Under the pieces are notes generated by a model. The model worked only from the letters and a program-made list of their open reading frames with translations, ran no database searches and was not told the origin of the DNA. A stretch of DNA of 39,669 bases from a marine actinobacterium MedAcidi-G3 (GTDB lineage: Bacteria; Actinomycetota; Acidimicrobiia; Acidimicrobiales; Poriferisodalaceae). The DNA lies in NCBI GenBank assembly GCA_000817105.1, contig JUEP01000019.1:1-39669 (forward strand), in the 5' to 3' direction. The stretch's first letter is position 1. Each line of letters begins with the position of its first letter. Both the position numbers and the translations under genes were made by a program. Shown piece by piece: positions 32,837-39,669 of the stretch.

Positions 32837-33496
32837 TCACAAAATTGGATTCATCCATGTCTTAGCTGCAAGAACTCCCAACAAGCAGCCTGCAAATCCA
32901 ACTAATGAGATAGTGATGCGTGTCCGCCAAAGGTCTCTGCGGCGCTGATCGCCAGCTGCCCAGCCACAAATCAGTCCTCCCGCCAATCCTCCTAGATGAC
33001 CCCCAACCGAGATTCCGGGGACCACAAAAGAGAGAACTACGTTAACGACGATCAAAGTCCCCAAACCTTCATTCCATGGATCTCCGCCACTTCGCTGCTC
33101 CACGACAAAGACGGATGCCATAACTCCATATACGACTCCTGAGGCTCCTACTACCGCTGTATTCGGGGCTGCAAGCAAGGCTCCCGCTGAACCCCATAAC
33201 AAGCTGACACAACAGATGGCAGCAAAAAGCGGCGATGTAGTTTGGTTTTCTAATCTTCTACCTAACAGGAAAAGCATCACCATATTTAGGAGGAGATGAC
33301 GAACATCTGCGTGAAGAAAAGCACCGGTCACTATTCGCCACCACTCACTTAACTCAGCTATTGGAAATCCATAGGTAGCCCATTGGACCAGTGAATCTTG
33401 CCGTAACGATGATCCCCCAATCCGAGTCATGTCATGTGTAAATAGGAAAACCATCACATTCAAACCAACGAATAGGTTGGTTACCGGTTTAGTCAT
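32837..33496 (-). CDS. Rhomboid-family intramembrane serine protease
   Basis: This protein of about 219 residues has six to seven membrane helices. The catalytic serine sits in VVGASGVVYGVMAS (GxSG motif) and the catalytic histidine in SVGGHLGGLAGG. The loop-1 region WWRIVTGAFLHADVRHLLLNM matches the conserved W-R-x-FxH-x2-HLxxNM pattern. Together these predict an active rhomboid protease cutting membrane proteins. A start at 33520 would add 8 residues; I prefer the ATG at 33496 (MTKPVTN). It is divergent to an LLM oxidoreductase gene, with about 70 bp between. Confidence 0.92.
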   Translation of the reverse strand: MTKPVTNLFVGLNVMVFLFTHDMTRIGGSSLRQDSLVQWATYGFPIAELSEWWRIVTGAFLHADVRHLLLNMVMLFLLGRRLENQTTSPLFAAICCVSLLWGSAGALLAAPNTAVVGASGVVYGVMASVFVVEQRSGGDPWNEGLGTLIVVNVVLSFVVPGISVGGHLGGLAGGLICGWAAGDQRRRDLWRTRITISLVGFAGCLLGVLAAKTWMNPIL

Positions 33497-33567
33497 GTTT
33501 TGATGAGACCCGTTGAACACATCTGCACCGTAGAGCCCAATTGGTCTTCGCCCACTAAGGTCGAGGC

Positions 33568-34419
33568 ATGAAATTTGGAGTTATGTTTGCTAACACAGGT
33601 CCTTTTGTGGAGCCTGATGCTGCTGTTGAACTCGCCCAAGCAGCTGAAGCCTCTGGTTGTGAATCGATATGGACGGTCGAACACGTCGTGGTACCTGCCG
33701 GGTACGAATCCCAATATCCATACGCCAAGGACGGGAAAATGCCTGGAGGTAGCGAAGATTTTGATATCCCGGATCCTTTGATCTGGTTGTCTTACATAGC
33801 GGCGGCCACCGACCAGATCCGTTTGGCTACGGGCGTGATGATCATGCCTCAACGAAATCCGTTAGTGACCGCCAAAGCAGTAGCTACTTTGGACCGATTG
33901 TCTAAGGGTCGAATGATCCTTGGGGTCGGCTCTGGATGGTTAGAGGAAGAATTTGATGCACTCGGTATTTCGTTCAGTGATCGAGGGGACCGCACAGATG
34001 AATATCTCGAAGTGATGAAAGAGGCCTGGGGATCGGACACAGCAAGCTACGAAGGAAAATTTATTAGTTTCGACAACGTATACAGTCGACCCCAACCGGT
34101 AAGTCGGCATGTTCCAATCATCGTGGGCGGCCATAGCAAGCGGGCAGCGCGTCGCGCTGGAGAACTCGGTGACGGCTTTTTCCCGGGCCGGGGCCATCCT
34201 GAGGAATTAGCCGCGTTGTTTGATCACGCTCGACAATGTGCGGAACAGTCAGGTCGTGACCCGGATGCACTTGAGTTCACAGCAGGTGGCCCTACGACTC
34301 CCGATTATGTCGAGCAGTTAGCTGATCTAGGAGTAACTCGGATGATCGTACCTCCTATGGATCCAGCTCAGTTCGCTAAATTCGGTGACGAAGTTATCTC
34401 ACAATTTTCCGATGCCTGA
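33568..34419 (+). CDS. LLM-class F420-dependent oxidoreductase (TIGR03619-like)
   Basis: This 283-residue luciferase-like protein resembles the TIGR03619 group. It has FGVMFANTGPF, CESIWTVEHVVVPAGYESQYPY, DIPDPLIWLSYIAAATDQIRLATGVMIMPQRNPLVTAK, RMILGVGSGWLEEEFDALG, and PIIVGGHSKRAARRAGELGDGFFPG. Members occur in F420-producing actinobacteria, with mostly unknown substrates. The ATG has GAGG just upstream. It precedes the aminopeptidase gene by 8 bp, so they probably share an mRNA, although no functional link is evident. Confidence 0.92.
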   Translation: MKFGVMFANTGPFVEPDAAVELAQAAEASGCESIWTVEHVVVPAGYESQYPYAKDGKMPGGSEDFDIPDPLIWLSYIAAATDQIRLATGVMIMPQRNPLVTAKAVATLDRLSKGRMILGVGSGWLEEEFDALGISFSDRGDRTDEYLEVMKEAWGSDTASYEGKFISFDNVYSRPQPVSRHVPIIVGGHSKRAARRAGELGDGFFPGRGHPEELAALFDHARQCAEQSGRDPDALEFTAGGPTTPDYVEQLADLGVTRMIVPPMDPAQFAKFGDEVISQFSDA

Positions 34420-34427
34420 GGTTCTCA

Positions 34428-35708
34428 ATGTCTGATTTGATACTTGAACGCCTCTTAAGTTGGATCGATGCCGCTCCATCTCCGTATCACGCCGCTAGCA
34501 ACGCTGCTAAGGACCTAACTGCTGCGGGCTTTGACAGGTTTAGCCCCGCTGAACTGTGGGGGGATAGCGATCGCATGGTGGTGAGTTGGGGCGGAGTTGT
34601 GGTAGCGGCTGCTTTAAGTAGAAAAATTGATCCAGATAAGCTCCGTTTCCGTTTAGTTGGTGCACATACAGACAGCCCAAATTTACGAATCAAACCCAAC
34701 CCCGATGTCGGCCACCTTGGTTATCAGCAATTGGGGGTAGAGGTTTACGGAGGCGCACTTCTTAACTCATGGCTTGATCGTGATTTGGGTCTTTCCGGTC
34801 GTGTGGTCGTAGGCGATAGCGCTTCCCATGAGTCACATCTCATTCATATCGACAAACCATTGCTCCGTGTCGCTCAGCTAGCGATTCATTTGGATCGAGA
34901 CGTTAACGATGGTCTGAAGCTTGACCGTCAAGCCCATCTCGTTCCGATTTGGGGACTAGGCGAAACAGAAGAAGGCGCATTCCGTTCCTTCTTAGCAACG
35001 GAGCTTGGGGTTAATGACACGGAGGTCCTGTCTTGGGACATGATGTGTCATGACTTGACCCCGTCATCGCCTCTTGGACGCAACGAAGAGTTTTATGCTG
35101 CCCCTCGAATAGACAATCTTGCTTCATGTCATGCTGCACTGGAAGCGTTGCGGGACATCGAGAGTGTTGCGAGCAATACAATTTCCGCGGTGGTGCTGTT
35201 CGATCATGAGGAGATCGGCAGCGAGTCATCAACTGGCGCTCGAGGCCCCATGCTTTCACACGCTTTAGAGCGGATAGCGGGAACTAGAGCAGTCTCTCGC
35301 GAACAGTTTCTTCGATCATTATCGAGATCAGCTTGTATTTCAGCTGATGGGGCGCATGCAGTTCATCCAAATTATGTCGATCGGCACGAACCCGGGCATC
35401 AGGTTGTTTTGAATGGCGGCCCGGTTATCAAGCTCAACGCAAATGTTAGGTACGCTACGGACGCGGAAAGCAGCGCGGTAGCTCAGTCGGCTTGCCGATC
35501 GGCGGGCGTGCCGTTTCAACAATATGCGCATCGTTCCAACTTGCCATGTGGGAGCACGATAGGTCCCATAACTGCTTCCCAGCTTGGAATGTTGGTCGTT
35601 GATATCGGAAGTCCTCAACTATCAATGCATTCAGCACGCGAGATGGCGGGTGCTTCTGATCCTGCCTATCTGACAGCAGCGCTGAAGGCCTTTTTGAGCG
35701 ACGGCTAG
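34428..35708 (+). CDS. M18-family aminopeptidase
   Basis: This 426-residue zinc aminopeptidase is of the M18 (aspartyl aminopeptidase) family and removes N-terminal residues from peptides in the cytosol. Metal and active-site motifs are in order: VGAHTDSPNLRIKPNP (His and Asp), PRIDNLASCHAALEAL, VVLFDHEEIGSESSTGA (catalytic Glu and metal Glu), SADGAHAVHPNY, and the final SMHSAREMAG with the last metal His. Length is normal for bacterial ApeB-type enzymes. It follows the LLM gene by 8 bp with TGAGG as ribosome-binding site, and is convergent with the phosphatase gene. Confidence 0.94.
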   Translation: MSDLILERLLSWIDAAPSPYHAASNAAKDLTAAGFDRFSPAELWGDSDRMVVSWGGVVVAAALSRKIDPDKLRFRLVGAHTDSPNLRIKPNPDVGHLGYQQLGVEVYGGALLNSWLDRDLGLSGRVVVGDSASHESHLIHIDKPLLRVAQLAIHLDRDVNDGLKLDRQAHLVPIWGLGETEEGAFRSFLATELGVNDTEVLSWDMMCHDLTPSSPLGRNEEFYAAPRIDNLASCHAALEALRDIESVASNTISAVVLFDHEEIGSESSTGARGPMLSHALERIAGTRAVSREQFLRSLSRSACISADGAHAVHPNYVDRHEPGHQVVLNGGPVIKLNANVRYATDAESSAVAQSACRSAGVPFQQYAHRSNLPCGSTIGPITASQLGMLVVDIGSPQLSMHSAREMAGASDPAYLTAALKAFLSDG

Positions 35709-35723
35709 TAGTAATTGCAAGTC

Positions 35724-35736
35724 GATAATCATTATC
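35724..35736. other. Perfect 6-1-6 palindrome, Fur-box-like core
   Basis: GATAATCATTATC is an exact palindrome (six pairs around a central C) and equals the right part of the classical Fur box. It lies between two convergent genes and overlaps the stop codon of the phosphatase gene, so it is not in a promoter position. It may be chance or serve as a weak 3' element. The sequence is certain; regulatory meaning is doubtful. Confidence 0.3.
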
Positions 35737-36451
35737 CGTGATGAAGCTGTTCGAACAAGTGACTGCTTTCGTTGAAGCGGCGAATAAGCCAGTCGCCTTC
35801 AGTCCGAACGATCTGACTAATAGAACAGTTGTCGGCTCCTCCGAATGCAAATGGTTTCGATTTGGCTATTTGGGATAGGACCGACCCAATCACACCCCCG
35901 TGAACGCCGCAGAGGACTAGTTCTCCGGGATGGCGCCGGGCTATCTGATTCATGGCATTCATACATCTACTGCCAAACTCATCATTACTTTCGGCGCCAG
36001 GGATCACATCCCATCGCTCTTCTTGGAGCATTTGCTGATAGGTCGGATGGTTCTCTGCCGCCTTTTGCCGCAATAGCCCTCCTTCCCACTCTCCTAAAGC
36101 AATTTCTCTAAGGTCCCTTTCGATAACGGGCTCAATTCCAAGCAGCTCGGACAAGGGAGCCAAGGTCTGCTGAGTTCTCTGCATGTTCGTTGCGTACAGT
36201 GCTGCTATCGGTTCTTGGCCCAGCCGATCGGCTGAAGCTCGGGCCTGTTCAACACCCACCGCTGATAATGGTGGGTCGCCTTGACCGTCAACTAGGGGGA
36301 ATGGTTCTCCCGGCACGAAGGGCTGCGATGCTCCGTGCCTCAGGAGAATCACTTCGGTCGCGTCTGGGGTTCGCTGCCAGCGTTGCTGAGCGAACTGTTG
36401 TGGGCCATCTTCATCTGTTGTCACGAGGAAAACGTAGCAAGCTCGCACCAA
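35732..36451 (-). CDS. Histidine phosphatase family protein
   Basis: This protein of about 239 residues is of the phosphoglycerate-mutase-like histidine phosphatase family. The phospho-acceptor motif is LLRHGAS (RHG), with YATNMQRTQQTLAPL, the EIALGEWEGG block, and the second catalytic His in LCGVHGGVIGSVL. The substrate is unknown; candidates range from sugar phosphates to alpha-ribazole phosphate. The longest start is TTG at 36451; a GTG at 36424 would also keep the whole domain. The gene follows amt by 107 bp on the same strand, and I see no promoter or terminator in that gap. Confidence 0.9.
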   Translation of the reverse strand: MVRACYVFLVTTDEDGPQQFAQQRWQRTPDATEVILLRHGASQPFVPGEPFPLVDGQGDPPLSAVGVEQARASADRLGQEPIAALYATNMQRTQQTLAPLSELLGIEPVIERDLREIALGEWEGGLLRQKAAENHPTYQQMLQEERWDVIPGAESNDEFGSRCMNAMNQIARRHPGELVLCGVHGGVIGSVLSQIAKSKPFAFGGADNCSISQIVRTEGDWLIRRFNESSHLFEQLHHG

Positions 36452-36558
36452 CTTTAGTTCGATGCGAGCTTGCTCAATAGATCACAATAGAGATCGTCAA
36501 CTCATTGATACTTCTACGACTCCCCTCTAACAGGTTGAAAAACGAAGGTGGACCAAAC

Positions 36559-37761
36559 TTATGGTTCCATTACGTATGCAGCTTCGCCGTGGTCGCTGGC
36601 ATCAAGTCCAGCCATTTCAGTGTCTTCGGTGACCCTGAGGCCAATTGTTCGATCCATAATTTTGGCGATGATGTAAGTGGCTATAAAAGAGAATCCAGCC
36701 ACCACCGCTATCGATAGAACCTGGTTCCACAACAAGATGCCTCCGCCGAAGAAGACGCCATCGATGAAATCTCCGCCAGGAACCGCTGAGGAATCAGCCA
36801 TAAAGCCAAGCAGCACTCCACCAACAATTCCACCGACTAGGTGAATACCGACAACGTCGAGGCTGTCGTCAAAGCCAAACCGGAATTTGGCCTCGACAGC
36901 AAAGAAGCAAATGATTCCAGCCAAAGCCCCAAATACAAACGAATGCATCGACCCAACAAATCCAGCGGCTGGCGTGATCGCAACTAATGCGGCAACTACA
37001 CCTGAGGCCATACCAATAGTGCTGACCTTTCCTGTCTTTGCCATTTCGACGATCATCCAGGCAACCATCCCAGCAGCACCTGCGATGAACGTATTAACGA
37101 ACGCCTGAGCTGCCCCTCCATTAGCGGCAAGTGCTGAACCAGCATTAAACCCAAACCAACCAAACCAAAGAATCCCAGCTCCTAACATCACAAACGGAAT
37201 GTTGTGTGGCGCGGGGCGATTTTGAGGCCAACCTGTTCGTTTCCCCAAAACAATCACCAACGCCAACGCTGCAGCGCCCGCATTGACATGGATTGCTGTT
37301 CCACCTGCGAAGTCATGTGCAGGGAGATTGAAAATCCAGCCGTCAGCGCCGTAAACCCAATAAACAACTGGGGCGTAGACCGCCAGCGACCAGATCGGCA
37401 CAAAAATCATCCAAGCTGAGAATTTCATGCGGTCCGCAACAGCTCCAGAAATCAGAGCGGGGGTAATACATGCGAAAGTCATAAGAAACGCGAAGGTGGC
37501 TAGCCCCTCTGCGTCATGAATACCTTTCATGCCGACAACACTGAGGTCGCCTAGCCAGCTTCGACCGCTGTCTCCCGAAGCCAAACTAAAACCGACAAGT
37601 ACCCAGACAACGGGCACAACGCCTAGACACCACATGTTCATGTTCAGCATGTTCAGCGCATTTTTGGCCCGAACCATGCCCCCATAAAACAGCGCCAACC
37701 CGGGCACCATAAAAAGCACTAAAGCAGCAGAGGTCAAAACCCAAGCGATATTGCCTTCCAT
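36559..37761 (-). CDS. amt: Ammonium transporter Amt
   Basis: This 400-residue channel protein takes up ammonium. About eleven helices are visible. The twin histidines of the pore lie in GGTAIHVNAGAAAL and DVVGIHLVGGIVGG. The start MEGNIAWVLTSAALVLFMVPGLALFYGGMVRAKNALNML is typical. The C-terminal tail, where PII protein would bind, ends in a short acidic stretch. No glnB or glnK follows, although it usually does in actinobacteria. The leader contains a 6-bp hairpin and a GlnR-like box. The ribosome-binding site is GGAAG 7-8 nt before the ATG. Nitrogen control is therefore likely. Confidence 0.95.
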   Translation of the reverse strand: MEGNIAWVLTSAALVLFMVPGLALFYGGMVRAKNALNMLNMNMWCLGVVPVVWVLVGFSLASGDSGRSWLGDLSVVGMKGIHDAEGLATFAFLMTFACITPALISGAVADRMKFSAWMIFVPIWSLAVYAPVVYWVYGADGWIFNLPAHDFAGGTAIHVNAGAAALALVIVLGKRTGWPQNRPAPHNIPFVMLGAGILWFGWFGFNAGSALAANGGAAQAFVNTFIAGAAGMVAWMIVEMAKTGKVSTIGMASGVVAALVAITPAAGFVGSMHSFVFGALAGIICFFAVEAKFRFGFDDSLDVVGIHLVGGIVGGVLLGFMADSSAVPGGDFIDGVFFGGGILLWNQVLSIAVVAGFSFIATYIIAKIMDRTIGLRVTEDTEMAGLDASDHGEAAYVMEP

Positions 37762-37777
37762 TAGATCTTCCTTCCAC

Positions 37778-37793
37778 GCGGAGGTGGCTCCGC
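37778..37793 (-). promoter_or_regulatory. Hairpin in the amt leader
   Basis: GCGGAG (37778-37783) and CTCCGC (37788-37793) form a perfect 6-bp G/C-rich stem with a 4-base loop. On the minus-strand mRNA it ends about 16 bases before the amt start, just upstream of the GGAAGGAAG ribosome-binding site. It may affect translation or mRNA stability. Confidence 0.4.
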
Positions 37794-37817
37794 TACAACA
37801 GAAGTTAGAAAGGAGAA

Positions 37818-37844
37818 GTCATCACACAGTTTCAGGTATGTTAC
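37818..37844 (-). promoter_or_regulatory. GlnR-like binding box upstream of amt
   Basis: Read on the minus strand, 37844-37829 is GTAAC-n6-GAAAC, an exact match to the actinobacterial GlnR a/b half-site pattern (GTnAC-n6-GAAAC). After another 6 bases comes ATGAC (37822-37818), a near match to a third half-site. It lies 57-84 bases upstream of the amt start, the right region for control of nitrogen uptake. In actinobacteria GlnR activates amt under nitrogen limitation. That GlnR exists in this organism is inferred, as the gene is not in the window. Confidence 0.6.
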
Positions 37845-37877
37845 GGCGCTGTAAATTTTAATACGGAGCGGAGAAAG

Positions 37878-39068
37878 CTACCCGGCGTGATCGAGGGCCT
37901 GAACTAAGTCTGACACCAAGTCGCTAACCGACTCGATGCCTACTGAGATGCGCACCAGGTCGTCTGGAACTTCTAACGCCGAACCTGCAACGGAAAGGTG
38001 AGTCATGACTCCCGGATGTTCTATCAGGGACTCCACGGCGCCGAGTGACTCAGCAAGAGTAAATACCTCGGTGTTAGTAACAACGCGTTCAGCCGCTGAC
38101 TGCCCACCCTTCAATCGAAAGCTAACCATGCCCCCAAAGTTTTTCATCTGTTTAGCGGCAATCTCGTGACCTGGGTGTTCTTTCATCCCTGGATATAGAA
38201 CTTGGCTAACAGCATCATGATCGTTTAGCACAGCAACAATTTGTTGGGCATTTTCACAGTGGCGGTCCATGCGAACGGGGAGCGTTTTAACTCCACGCAG
38301 CGCCAAATAACAGTCAAACGGGCTAGGAATAGCTCCAACTGCATTTTGTATATAGACCAGATCCTCCGCTAATGATTCATTGTTGGTAGCTACGAACCCT
38401 CCGACAACGTCACTATGGCCACCTATGTACTTGGTGGCCGAGTGGACTACAACATCTGCTCCTAGATCAAGTGGCTGCTGCAGGTATGGTGTCGCGAAGG
38501 TGTTATCAACTACGACCACTCCACCCAACTCGTGGACAACGTCTGAGATTGCCCGAATATCAAAGACTGAAAGCATCGGGTTGGTAGGGGTTTCTAACCA
38601 CACCATTCTTGACTCAGGGGTCCAAGCTTCTTTTATTTGCTCGGGTTGGGTCAGATCCACAGCCGTGTTAGCAAGCCCCGATTTTTTTCCGTGGACACTA
38701 TCGATCAACCGAAAAGTTCCGCCATACGCATCGTTCCCCAGCAAAATCTGAGACCCCGGAGTCAGTTGTCGAAATAGTGCATCTTCTGCAGACAACCCAC
38801 TAGCGAAGGCGAAACCATATTTTGCTCCTTCGAGGGAAGCCACACAGGCCTCATAGGCATGGCGGGTAGGGTTTCCAGTTCTTGAGTATTCGTAACCATT
38901 CTTGGGAACGCCCGGCGAGTCTTGGGCAAATGTTGTTGACATCGATATGGGAGTAACGACTCCCCCAGTTCTCTGATCATGTGGTTGACCAGCTCGAATT
39001 GCTCGAGTTTCAAAGCCGAATTCTGTCGGGCTCTCGAAACCCGATAGGAGGGGATCACCGCCCATCAT
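37878..39068 (-). CDS. Cystathionine gamma-synthase / gamma-lyase family enzyme
   Basis: This 396-residue enzyme belongs to the Cys/Met metabolism PLP family. It has the N-terminal FETRAIRAGQPHDQRTGGVVTPISMSTTFAQ, YEYSRTGNPTRHAYE, VVDNTFATPYLQQPLDLGADVVVHSATKYIGGHSD (PLP lysine in SATKYIGG) and HPGVMTHLSV. Actinobacterial MetB proteins look like this and often have mixed synthase and lyase activity. It overlaps the cystathionine beta-synthase gene by 4 nt. The pair would make or split cystathionine: CBS joins homocysteine and serine, and this enzyme would then release cysteine (reverse transsulfuration), or act as gamma-synthase. I leave synthase versus lyase open. Confidence 0.93.
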   Translation of the reverse strand: MMGGDPLLSGFESPTEFGFETRAIRAGQPHDQRTGGVVTPISMSTTFAQDSPGVPKNGYEYSRTGNPTRHAYEACVASLEGAKYGFAFASGLSAEDALFRQLTPGSQILLGNDAYGGTFRLIDSVHGKKSGLANTAVDLTQPEQIKEAWTPESRMVWLETPTNPMLSVFDIRAISDVVHELGGVVVVDNTFATPYLQQPLDLGADVVVHSATKYIGGHSDVVGGFVATNNESLAEDLVYIQNAVGAIPSPFDCYLALRGVKTLPVRMDRHCENAQQIVAVLNDHDAVSQVLYPGMKEHPGHEIAAKQMKNFGGMVSFRLKGGQSAAERVVTNTEVFTLAESLGAVESLIEHPGVMTHLSVAGSALEVPDDLVRISVGIESVSDLVSDLVQALDHAG

Positions 39069-39669
39069 TGCGATTCCACCTCCAAATATTCTTTTACAAT
39101 CTCTGAGTTCATCACATGTGAGCGCGTCAACAAGCTTCGCGGTTGGCCGGCGTCATGCACTACTAACACCGGCGAACTCTCGAGCTTACTTATCGCTACA
39201 GCCGCAGACTCGCCCAACCCGACGACAGGCAAAGCAGGATCCATCAGTTCCTCTGCGAATCGATCGAGGATGTCATCTGTGTCAAATGATCTTTGCATAA
39301 GGGAGTCTTCCGATAACGACCCCATCACTTCCGCCGCTGATATCGGCATTTCGCCTTTTGCTACCGGAATGTGGGATAAATGGTGGTGTTGCATGGTTTG
39401 TATGGCATCGCGAATCTTGGTTTCCGGGGATACGTAAACCAATCCAGAATTATCCCCTGACTGGGGCCCGGATAAGTCGGCGACACTCAGTCCCTCAGAT
39501 CGAGAGAAACCCATCTTCGCCATCCAAGTCTTGTCAAACACTTTGCTCAGATAGCCGCGACCACTATCTGGGATAAGGACCACTACAAGGTCGTCGGAGC
39601 TTAGGTTGCCCGCTACTGATAGTGCAGCCGCCACGGCAGTCCCACCGGAACCACCAATGAGAATTCCTT
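39065..39669 (-). CDS. cbs: Cystathionine beta-synthase, C-terminal part (5' end outside window)
   Basis: The frame is open to the window edge at 39669, so the N-terminal PLP domain is mostly missing. Visible first is GILIGGSGGTAVAAALSVA, the phosphate-binding loop of the beta-synthase fold, then VVLIPDSGRGYLSKVFDKTWMAKMGF, which ends that domain. The remainder holds two CBS modules (VSPETKIRDAIQTMQHHHLSHIPVA and LPVVGLGESAAVAISKLESSPVLVVHD), as in full-length cystathionine beta-synthases. It would condense serine with homocysteine. Translation continues into the gamma-synthase family gene by a 4-nt overlap. The GTG at 39634 is an internal codon, not the start. Confidence 0.93.
   Translation of the reverse strand, partial: GILIGGSGGTAVAAALSVAGNLSSDDLVVVLIPDSGRGYLSKVFDKTWMAKMGFSRSEGLSVADLSGPQSGDNSGLVYVSPETKIRDAIQTMQHHHLSHIPVAKGEMPISAAEVMGSLSEDSLMQRSFDTDDILDRFAEELMDPALPVVGLGESAAVAISKLESSPVLVVHDAGQPRSLLTRSHVMNSEIVKEYLEVESQ

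Noticed and set aside
39634-39669. GTG at 39634 as the start of a short CBS-domain protein
   Set aside because: The frame continues upstream to the edge with the glycine-rich phosphate loop of cystathionine beta-synthase, so this is an internal codon of a cut gene.

Overview
The window reads as chromosome from an actinobacterium, most likely an aquatic or marine member of the Acidimicrobiia. This is inferred from gene content, not from a marker gene. The clues are three luciferase-like F420-type oxidoreductases, a SUF cluster with a Rieske ferredoxin between sufD and sufC, a mycobacterial-style MutY, a CYP125/124/142-like P450, and a GlnR-like box before an ammonium transporter. Base composition is moderate, and GTG and TTG starts are common. 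Genes are packed very tightly: many overlap by 4 nt (ATGA or TTGA) and several convergent pairs overlap at their 3' ends. No stretch over 300 bases lacks a gene; the longest gap is about 208 bases, at 30299-30506. I see no tRNA, rRNA, IS element, phage gene or CRISPR array.

Region 1 (1-11.0 kb). sufS (5' end outside the window) and sufU run on the + strand and meet a long minus-strand gene string. In transcription order that string is gamma-carbonic anhydrase-like, LLM oxidoreductase, uncharacterised protein, sufB, malyl-CoA lyase (mcl), a second HpcH/CitE-type lyase, a small Cys-rich/Lys-rich protein, sufD, Rieske, sufC, pterin carbinolamine dehydratase and Nudix hydrolase. The SUF machinery is therefore split by a two-gene carbon-metabolism module.

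Region 2 (11.0-20.6 kb). A prolyl-oligopeptidase-family peptidase is followed by a compact redox locus. A MauE-like membrane protein and a flavin reductase lie divergent to an operon of a thioredoxin-like fusion protein and a UGSC-family selenoprotein. The selenoprotein gene is split by an in-frame TGA followed by a well-placed SECIS-like hairpin. Next come mutY and a divergent MaoC hydratase / methylsuccinyl-CoA dehydrogenase-like pair. Together with mcl and the CitE-like gene, these form the lower half of an ethylmalonyl-CoA-type pathway. An eIF2B-like protein and a thioredoxin-like protein follow.

Region 3 (20.6-30.3 kb). A membrane diguanylate cyclase, an SDR, an LLM oxidoreductase and a P450 are followed by a complete branched-chain amino-acid-type ABC importer (livJ-livH-livM-livG-livF). 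A strong hairpin lies between livJ and livH.

Region 4 (30.3-39.7 kb). This holds an ornithine cyclodeaminase/mu-crystallin-family gene, a frameshifted EamA exporter, a DUF4262 protein, a rhomboid protease, a third LLM oxidoreductase, an M18 aminopeptidase, a histidine phosphatase, amt, and cystathionine gamma-synthase. It ends with a cystathionine beta-synthase cut by the window edge.

The most notable items are the selenoprotein/thioredoxin operon, the suf cluster interrupted by malyl-CoA lyases, the scattered ethylmalonyl-CoA genes, the GlnR-like box at amt, and the decayed EamA gene.
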